From Thalassobaculum sp965228445 (GTDB lineage: Bacteria > Pseudomonadota > Alphaproteobacteria > Thalassobaculales > Thalassobaculaceae): a DNA stretch of 64,000 nt. The position numbers and the translations under genes were made by a program. The stretch covers positions 4,836,001-4,900,000 of the forward strand of contig OZ245813.1 of assembly GCA_965228445.1 (NCBI GenBank), given 5' to 3'. Under the pieces are notes generated by a model. It saw only the letters and a list, made by a program, of their open reading frames with translations. It had not been told where the DNA came from and did no database searches. Within the stretch, counting starts at the first letter, position 1. Every line of letters begins with the position of its first letter. Of the stretch, positions 58,429 through 64,000 are shown in pieces.

Positions 58429-59622
58429 CTAGTTTATGAAACCGACGGGCTGACCGAAGGCCCGTACCTGCCTGCCGTCGTAGTTATAGATGAAGGTCGC
58501 CGCTTCCATGAAGCGGAACGGGATCCGGAGGCCGATCTGGCGGGCGATCCGGAAGTTGATGGCGAGATCCGGCGGAGTCACGACCCCCACCGGCAGCGAG
58601 CCGGGCTCCACGCCCTCCGCCAGGATGCCGATCGCATAGAAGGCCGAGAGCTGGACCGCCGTCGACTGGTTGATGCCGATGGACACGGCGGCGCTGTCGT
58701 CGCCGCTGCGGACCACGTCGGGCAGCGTCGAGACGACCGGCGCGCGGCCGGCGAGCCCGTTGATCAGGCCGATGCGCTGATACACCGAGGTCGATCCGGT
58801 GACGATCCAGGCGCTGGCCGCGAGGCCCGGATCCGAGGCCATCATGGTCTGGCGGACCCGCTCCATGCCGGCGATCAGGTCGTCCTCCAACCCGATCCCG
58901 TCGCGCACCGCCACATCGTGGACCGTCAGACCGAACGTGTCGGCCAGGTCGTGCAGCGGAGCGACCTGGGTCTCGACCGCGCTGAGGTTCGAGGCGGCGT
59001 ACAGCACGCCCACATTCTTCAGCTCCGGCAGAAGCTGGAACAGATAGCTGATGAACAGCCGGATCGGGACGGTGTTCGAGGTATAGGCGATATTGCTGCC
59101 GCTGCCGTTCTGGTAGTCCGGCATCTGACCCAGGAGCACCGGGTCCTTGGCCGAGTTCGTGACCACCGGCAGGCGTCCTCCGACATAGGTCTCGTGCATG
59201 AAGGCGGCGGCCCGCGAGCCGACCGGCATGATCAGGTCCACCGCGTTGGCCTCCGCCCAGGCGACGGCCTCCCGGGCGATGGCATCGTCGTTCCCGTAGA
59301 GCCAGATCTCGAACTCGGCCGGAATGTCCTGCTGGCGGAACGCCTCCAGGACGACGTCGACGCCGATCGAGTAGGCGGCAACCGACTTGAACGGGATCAG
59401 CATGAGCAGCCGGAAACGGGCCGGCTTGTCGGTCCAGACCGGCGCCGCGCGCATGCGGGCGGTGTCCTGCGGGTCGGCGACGATCTCGTAATGCGTCTGG
59501 GTGGCGGGCGTGAATTCCAGCCAGTTCAGCACCGGCCGGTCCTCGGCGGCGCCGGCCATCGCCGCCCCGATCAGGCAGAAGAGGGATACGATCAGCGCCC
59601 GTGCGAACATGACAGCCGTCAC
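58429..59622 (-). CDS. Solitary ABC-type periplasmic substrate-binding protein
   Basis: A protein of about 397 residues with a signal peptide (VMFARALIVSLFCLIGAAMAGAAE). The fold is the two-lobed ABC_sub_bind/COG2984-like type: EIWLYGNDDAIAREAVAWAEAN, VPIRLFISYLFQLLPELKNVGVLYAASNLSA, and VSIGINQSTAVQLSAFYAIGILAEG near the end. The GTG at 59622 is preferred because GGAGG lies 9 bases upstream; the ATG at 59610 lacks such a site. No permease or ATPase gene is adjacent. It lies upstream of the phosphatase gene, so it may deliver a ligand signal to the phosphatase periplasmic domain and not support transport. Confidence 0.75.
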   Translation of the reverse strand: MTAVMFARALIVSLFCLIGAAMAGAAEDRPVLNWLEFTPATQTHYEIVADPQDTARMRAAPVWTDKPARFRLLMLIPFKSVAAYSIGVDVVLEAFRQQDIPAEFEIWLYGNDDAIAREAVAWAEANAVDLIMPVGSRAAAFMHETYVGGRLPVVTNSAKDPVLLGQMPDYQNGSGSNIAYTSNTVPIRLFISYLFQLLPELKNVGVLYAASNLSAVETQVAPLHDLADTFGLTVHDVAVRDGIGLEDDLIAGMERVRQTMMASDPGLAASAWIVTGSTSVYQRIGLINGLAGRAPVVSTLPDVVRSGDDSAAVSIGINQSTAVQLSAFYAIGILAEGVEPGSLPVGVVTPPDLAINFRIARQIGLRIPFRFMEAATFIYNYDGRQVRAFGQPVGFIN

Positions 59623-59670
59623 CGAGACCGTCCTCCCCTCAAGACATAAGGCTATGACATTGCCCGACTG

Positions 59671-59772
59671 TTTCACACGGGACCAGTCTCATCAACTCGT
59701 TAGAGCCACCCGTGCGATGCGAGTCCGGCTTGCATCGACCTCGGGCTGACCTATTCTGCCCGTCGTGTGAAA
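59671..59772. repeat. Spaced inverted repeat in divergent promoter region
   Basis: TTTCACACG (59671-59679) and CGTGTGAAA (59764-59772) are perfect complements 84 bases apart, between the divergent binding-protein gene and the 390-residue membrane protein gene. They could be two half-operators, or chance. Confidence 0.35.
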
Positions 59773-59783
59773 GGTACGCCCGC

Positions 59784-60956
59784 ATGAGCCAGCACTCACC
59801 TGCCCATCCGTCGGACTCCTCCCCGGACCCGGACGCCGTCCGCGGCGCGCGCCGCCGTCTGGTGGCGACATTGTGCCTGGTGCTCGCCGGGCTGGCGATT
59901 CTGGGCGGGGCGTGGTGGACCCTCGCGTCGGCCCGCTTCGACGTGGAACGCATCCGCACCGAGGCCGAGACCATCCACAAGGCGATGGGCGGCATGCTGG
60001 CGATGGGCCTGCCGGTGTCCGACTTCATCGGCTTCGAGGCCGCCAGCGACCGCGTGCTGCGGCTGGACACGGCGGTGCGCGCCGTCGAGATCGTCGACCT
60101 GACCGGTCAGGTGGTGCTGCGTAGCCCCGAGTCGTTCGACGCCGGCGCGCGTGACTGGAGCGAGGGCAGCTTCCTGGGACTGGGCAACGAGGCGCCGGGG
60201 ATCGAGCACAGCGGCTGGCTGTCCCGGTTCGCGCAGCCGGTCGCCGGACGCTTCGGATCGGCCGGCAGCGTGGTCGTCTACTACGAGCACGAGATCGTGG
60301 CCGAGTTCAGCCGGAGCACGGCGATCGCTGGGGTCGCCGCGATGGTGCTGCTGGCCGTCGGCGTCGCGGTCCACGCCACCGTCCTGGCCAATCCGGAGGT
60401 GTTCCAGTCCTACCGCGAACTGGCGACGCTCTACGGCGTGACCTGCCTGATCGGGGTAGCCATCGTCGGGGCGACGATCGGCGGACTGGGGGCCACCAAG
60501 GCGATCGAGACCGCCAATGCCTACGGGGAATCGCTGGGGTCCCGCCTTGGCGACGCCATGGCCCTGGGCATCGATCCGAGCGATCTGGTCGGTCTGGGCG
60601 ACGTCGTCCGGGAATACCAGGAATCCAACGACATCATCTCCTACGTCGCCCTGCTGGAGGGCAACCGCATCGAGGCGGCGGCGGGACTGCGGGACCAGAC
60701 CGACCGCTGGGTCCGGCCCGACGGGGTGCTCGACGCCGTGATCGAGGTCCGCCCGCGCCGCCTCTACCGGCCGCAGTACCGGGTGGCGGTGGGCATCCCG
60801 CTGGAGGTGGTCACCCGGATCCTGTGGCAGACCGGGGCGACGGCCATGCTCGGCGCCGCGGTGCTGATGGCGCTGGGGCTCGGCCTGCTGACGCGGGTCC
60901 GCGTGCCGGCCTCGGCCGACGCCGCGGTACCGCTGCCGGCCCGCGCCGCCGGATAG
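59784..60956 (+). CDS. Four-helix membrane protein with two periplasmic domains, unknown sensor-like
   Basis: A 390-residue protein. Helices lie at about residues 26-48, 179-200, 217-240 and 352-375. Two periplasmic segments (about 50-175 and 242-350) look like a duplication: each begins with a similar helix (ETIHKAMGGMLAMGLPVSDFIGFE versus ESLGSRLGDAMALGIDPSDLVGLG). No cytoplasmic catalytic domain follows, so it has the sensory part of a two-component or cyclase protein without an output. It is divergent from the binding-protein/phosphatase pair and might sense for them. I do not know a family with this exact plan. Confidence 0.65.
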   Translation: MSQHSPAHPSDSSPDPDAVRGARRRLVATLCLVLAGLAILGGAWWTLASARFDVERIRTEAETIHKAMGGMLAMGLPVSDFIGFEAASDRVLRLDTAVRAVEIVDLTGQVVLRSPESFDAGARDWSEGSFLGLGNEAPGIEHSGWLSRFAQPVAGRFGSAGSVVVYYEHEIVAEFSRSTAIAGVAAMVLLAVGVAVHATVLANPEVFQSYRELATLYGVTCLIGVAIVGATIGGLGATKAIETANAYGESLGSRLGDAMALGIDPSDLVGLGDVVREYQESNDIISYVALLEGNRIEAAAGLRDQTDRWVRPDGVLDAVIEVRPRRLYRPQYRVAVGIPLEVVTRILWQTGATAMLGAAVLMALGLGLLTRVRVPASADAAVPLPARAAG

Positions 60957-60992
60957 ATTGCGACCGGGTAGGACGCCCCGGCCGCCGGCCGC

Positions 60993-62135
60993 TCAGAGCA
61001 TCCCCATGGCGAAGGCGCAGGCGCCGGCGAAGTAGTGGAAGATGGTGACGCCGGCGATGTTCTGGTGCCGCAGATAGAACAGCCCGAACAGCACGCTGGT
61101 CAGGAACACCATGACCACGGCGGCCATGCCGAAATGGATGTGGAACATCCCGAACAGCATCGCGCTCAGGAACACGGCCCGGTAGCCCTTCCGGTCCTTC
61201 AGAAACCGCTGGAACGACGACTGCAGCAGGCCGCGCGCGACCACCTCCTGGAGGAAGGAATGGGCGAAGTAGCTCACCGATCCCCAGGGGTCGAAGCTGA
61301 GCGTGACCGGCGGTATCGCCTCGAAGGTATGCGAGGCGAAGTAGTAGCAGACCGATGCGGCCACGAAGACGGCGGAGACCGCCAGTCCCTCGGTGACCGA
61401 TTTGCGCATCCCGTTCGTGGTGAGCCCCAGGTCCCGCAGGGGGATCTTCATCATCCGCACGATCACCAGGCTCGGGATCATCAGCACCGCCAGGTACTGC
61501 CAGGCGAAGACCTCGGTATAGACGTTGATCTCGATCAGCTGGGTGGCGACGATGTTGCTCACCACCATGCCGATGCTGAACATCGCGATGATGTAGATGA
61601 AGAACTGGCCGAACTGTTGCTGGGTCCGCGCCAGCTCGAGCTGATGGTCGAGGGTCGCGACGTGGATGTCGGTGCCGACGCGCAGCCGGCTGACGACGGT
61701 GATGCCGACGCTGGCCCGCAGGTTGTCGTAGAAGTGGTCGCCGCCGTCCAGCAGCAGCAGGTCGAACGGGCTGATCCGCAGCAGCGTGCAGTCGGTCTCG
61801 GCCCGCGCGGTGATGTGGCGCTCGGCCCCGTCCAGGAAGGACAGCTCGCCGACGATGTCGCCTTCCGCCAGGTGCAGGACCGGCCAGTCCTCGTCGTCCT
61901 CGCGTCCGGCCCGGAACCCGACGACCCGCCCGGTCTCGATGATGAACAGCTCGTTGCCGCTCTCGTTCTCGGCGAACAGCACGTCCCCGGCGGCGATCTG
62001 CATGCGCTCGGCGACGGAAAGCATCGCCTCCCGCGTGTCCGGCGACAGCATCTTCAGGTTGGCGACGGAGGCCGGCTGCGGCTCGGCGGCGAGGGGGGCG
62101 GCTGAGTGGGGGGCGTCGGCGGGGGTATCGGTCAT
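60993..62135 (-). CDS. Cyclic-nucleotide-binding domain fused to CPBP-type membrane protease
   Basis: A 380-residue protein. An N-terminal cNMP-binding beta-roll (about 35-145; FAENESGNELFIIETGRVVGF, LAEGDIVGELSFLDGAERHITARAETDCTLLRIS) carries the GE..FLDG..R phosphate-binding cassette in part. A membrane part (about 190-375) with about six helices resembles CPBP/CAAX proteases: the motif at about 305-315 is FLQEVVARGLLQ, where the first of the two usual glutamates is Gln, and FGMFHIHFG supplies a possible metal histidine. The domain pair suggests a regulated membrane protease. The role is unknown. The ATG at 62135 begins TDTPADAPHSA; longer frames overlap the next gene. Confidence 0.75.
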   Translation of the reverse strand: MTDTPADAPHSAAPLAAEPQPASVANLKMLSPDTREAMLSVAERMQIAAGDVLFAENESGNELFIIETGRVVGFRAGREDDEDWPVLHLAEGDIVGELSFLDGAERHITARAETDCTLLRISPFDLLLLDGGDHFYDNLRASVGITVVSRLRVGTDIHVATLDHQLELARTQQQFGQFFIYIIAMFSIGMVVSNIVATQLIEINVYTEVFAWQYLAVLMIPSLVIVRMMKIPLRDLGLTTNGMRKSVTEGLAVSAVFVAASVCYYFASHTFEAIPPVTLSFDPWGSVSYFAHSFLQEVVARGLLQSSFQRFLKDRKGYRAVFLSAMLFGMFHIHFGMAAVVMVFLTSVLFGLFYLRHQNIAGVTIFHYFAGACAFAMGML

Positions 62136-62182
62136 GGCCTTGGCGGTCTCACGTGCTGGAGCGAGGTCGGACGCCGCCGTCG

Positions 62183-62818
62183 TCAGGCAGCACGGATCTT
62201 CAGGTCCCGCCCGCCGAGATACAGGAGGAAGGAAGCGCCGATCAAGGCGACGTGGAAGGTACCGTAGAGACCCAGGGGGTCCACGCCGTCGCCGCCGAAC
62301 GGAATGATCAGGCTGGCGGCGATGGAGGCGACGATGCCGGCGCAGAGCATCGGCGACCCCGTGCCGCGCCGCATCCCCCACAGATGCAGGCCCAGGGTCA
62401 GCAGCATGACCACGAAGTTGCCGGCCACCAGCACCAGGAAATTGTCCTGGGTCGCCGTCACCCAGACGGTCGCGGCCAGACCGGCGAGGCCGGCCGCCAG
62501 GCAGATCCGCGTGCCCAGGGGGTCGAAGAACTGGCGCGCGGTGCACATCAGCAGGGTGAAGGTGCCCAGCGCGATCGCCGTCCGCGTGGCGGTGCGCACC
62601 GGAATGTTGGCCGGATGGTCGACCGGCTCCAGGAAGCCGTGGTCGATGGTGCCGAGCAGATTGGCGAGACCGATCAGCGCCAGGTACAGGGCGAACAGCC
62701 AGGCCGCCGACCAGCGCTCCACGCCGAGGCGGAACGACAGGCCGGCGAGAAAGAAGATCTCGGCCGCCAGGATTGCGTTGGTCAGCGCCGATACCGCGAG
62801 ATCCGTCATCGAACCCAT
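62183..62818 (-). CDS. Six-helix membrane protein, unknown
   Basis: A 211-residue protein with about six hydrophobic helices, an N-terminus inside (MGSMTDLAVSALTNAILAAEIFFLAGLSF) and a short polar C-terminus (GGRDLKIRAA). The charged loop SFRLGVERWSAAWLF and the pair TIDHGFLEPVDHP could be a ligand site. I do not recognise a family. It is in one direction with the cNMP-CPBP gene (gap 47 bases) and the methyltransferase gene, so they may be co-transcribed. Confidence 0.6.
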   Translation of the reverse strand: MGSMTDLAVSALTNAILAAEIFFLAGLSFRLGVERWSAAWLFALYLALIGLANLLGTIDHGFLEPVDHPANIPVRTATRTAIALGTFTLLMCTARQFFDPLGTRICLAAGLAGLAATVWVTATQDNFLVLVAGNFVVMLLTLGLHLWGMRRGTGSPMLCAGIVASIAASLIIPFGGDGVDPLGLYGTFHVALIGASFLLYLGGRDLKIRAA

Positions 62819-62852
62819 TCCGATTGCTGCAGTCTCCCCGTCCTGGGTTCGA

Positions 62853-63449
62853 TCATTCCGCGCGGCCGATGTCGAGCAGAAAGGTCACCTGCTTGCAGCG
62901 GTCATAGACGCTGTAGCGGAAGGTCTCGGCCGCGACGACGCGGACGTCGAGGGCGGCGAACAGGGTGTGCCACTGGTCGAGCTTCAGGTAATTGTAGGGC
63001 AGCGGAATATCGTAGGCCCGGTTGCCGAGATAATCGGACAGCCGCAGGATCGCGCGGTCCAGCGCGGTCACCCAGTAGTGGTCCTTGATCAGCACCCGGC
63101 CGCGCGCGACCCGCACCGCCTCCCGCAGGATGCCCTCGGGATCGTCGTCGTGATGCAGGACGTCGATCAGCATGACCGTGTCGAAGGCGTCGTCGTCGAA
63201 CGGGACCGCGTGGCCGCTGGCCTTGATCACCGGAATGCAGCTCCGGGGTCGAGGCTGCAGGTCGATGCCGGTGATGGTCAGGCTGGGCTCGGCGCGCAGC
63301 AGCTCGCGCGCCAGCCGCCCGTCCGAGGTGCCGATGTCGAGCACGGTCTGACCGGGCGACAGATGGGCCAGCAGGCGAGGCGGCAGGTGGCGGTTGCGGG
63401 ACCGCGCGGACGCAAACCGATCCCATCGCGCCAGAAGTTCCCGGTACAT
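62853..63449 (-). CDS. Class I SAM-dependent methyltransferase
   Basis: A 198-residue methyltransferase. The SAM motif VLDIGTSDGRLARELL (about 37-52), the acidic strand ITGIDLQPR and VMLIDVLHHDDDPEGILREAVRV (about 95-117) define the fold. The start at 63449 (MYRELLARWDRF) avoids an upstream frame of unlike composition. Substrate unknown. The divergent cfa-like gene also encodes a SAM methyltransferase. Confidence 0.8.
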   Translation of the reverse strand: MYRELLARWDRFASARSRNRHLPPRLLAHLSPGQTVLDIGTSDGRLARELLRAEPSLTITGIDLQPRPRSCIPVIKASGHAVPFDDDAFDTVMLIDVLHHDDDPEGILREAVRVARGRVLIKDHYWVTALDRAILRLSDYLGNRAYDIPLPYNYLKLDQWHTLFAALDVRVVAAETFRYSVYDRCKQVTFLLDIGRAE

Positions 63450-63603
63450 CGCCTGCTCCCCGTCGGCTGGGCGTGCCCCAGATGCACGGTGCCGGCGACC
63501 ACAAGCCACGGAAAAGACAGCGCTTCAAGTGTCATCAAACCAGTTGTTCGATCCGGTATGATCGGAGACCATCGCGGCCGAACAGGGACAGGAAGACCTC
63601 CGG

Positions 63604-64000
63604 ATGAAAGAAGCCGCCAAGCAGCTTATCGCCAAAATGGGTGCCGCCGATCCGTCGGCGCGGTTCGCGGTGCGGTTCTGGGACGACGACGAGATCCGGG
63701 TCGGCGACGGCGCGCCCCAGGTGACGCTCCGGATCAGAACCCGCGAGGCGCTCAGCCGCTGTCTGGCCGACAATTTCCTCGGATTCGGCGAATCCTACAT
63801 GAACGGCGATATCGAGATCGACGGCGATGTGGAGCTGCTGTTCAAGCTCGGCCACATCATCGATTTCGGCACCCTGCCGATGTCCTGGAAGGAGAAGGCG
63901 CGGCTGGCGGCGACCTATCTGCTGCATCGGAACACCGTGGAGCGCTCGGGCCGCAACGCCCGGTTCCATTACGACCTCGGCAACGACTTCTTCGAGCTCT
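63604..64000 (+). CDS. Cyclopropane-fatty-acyl-phospholipid synthase-like protein (3' end outside window)
   Basis: The frame is open from ATG 63604 to the window edge (132 residues). It begins MKEAAKQLIAKMG. FLGFGESYMNGDIEIDGDVELLFKLG matches the N-terminal signature of Cfa/SAM-dependent cyclopropane synthases (YG.SYM.GD...GD). The frame ends HYDLGNDFFEL, the family motif that begins the methyltransferase core. These enzymes add a methylene group from SAM across lipid double bonds. Only the N-terminal part is in the window, so the catalytic residues cannot be checked. Confidence 0.8.
   Translation, partial: MKEAAKQLIAKMGAADPSARFAVRFWDDDEIRVGDGAPQVTLRIRTREALSRCLADNFLGFGESYMNGDIEIDGDVELLFKLGHIIDFGTLPMSWKEKARLAATYLLHRNTVERSGRNARFHYDLGNDFFEL

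Overview
The window is high-GC DNA with dense, often overlapping genes (many ATGA stop/start overlaps). It looks like an alphaproteobacterium, most likely a free-living Rhodospirillales-type organism. I infer this from gene content and codon style only; no rRNA or other phylogenetic marker is present.

Layout. (1) 1-4.1 kb: the 3' end of moeA, then a divergent arsenate-resistance locus (arsJ and an arsJ-partner GAPDH on minus; arsR and arsC on plus). (2) 4.4-9.2 kb: a phosphite dehydrogenase gene (ptxD-like) overlapping a LysR regulator (ptxE-like), divergent from an MFS-SDR-metallo-beta-lactamase-fold operon. (3) 9.2-13.1 kb: an M20 peptidase with a divergent IclR regulator, and a membrane histidine kinase. 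(4) 13.4-19.7 kb: an iron-uptake operon (FecI-type sigma, FecR, STN-type TonB receptor, three inner-membrane proteins) behind a Fur-like box. (5) 20-25.7 kb: a short tyrosine recombinase, a HigBA toxin-antitoxin pair, and an aldolase/GMC oxidoreductase/TauD catabolic operon with a LysR gene. (6) 26-31 kb: a 1661-residue RTX protein with a large internal duplication. (7) 31.1-35.7 kb: a Tn3 transposase remnant followed by an AT-rich islet of three envelope-directed genes I do not recognise. (8) 35.8-42 kb: small accessory genes (hydrolase, Nudix, two GNATs, DUF3008, membrane protein, ribbon-helix-helix protein) and a truncated molybdenum hydroxylase gene. (9) 42.3-56.4 kb: a complete assimilatory nitrate locus, nasT-nasS then nrtA-nrtB-nrtCD-nirB-nirD-nasA-nirX-cysG. 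(10) 56.4-64 kb: signalling and membrane genes (SpoIIE phosphatase, solitary binding protein, cNMP-CPBP protein, methyltransferase) and the start of a cfa-like gene.

How the parts fit. The nitrate locus is self-contained: uptake (NrtABC/D), nitrate to nitrite (NasA), nitrite to ammonium (NirBD), siroheme supply (CysG), and control by NasS/NasT. The leader before nrtA holds two hexaloop hairpins, each with A at position 1 and G at position 4, and the second overlaps an intrinsic terminator. That is the architecture expected of an ANTAR antitermination target. moeA at the left edge belongs to molybdenum cofactor biosynthesis, which NasA and the molybdenum hydroxylase fragment would need.

Between about 4 and 39 kb a dispersed intergenic repeat with a self-complementary box (CGACC-GCTATG-GGTCG and variants) appears in at least twelve gaps. 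I see none in the 42-64 kb half. Together with the recombinase, TA pair, Tn3 remnant, AT-rich islet and broken genes, this marks 4-42 kb as accessory DNA. The best candidate for something undescribed is the AT-rich lipoprotein plus 937-residue exported-protein pair at 32.1-35.7 kb.
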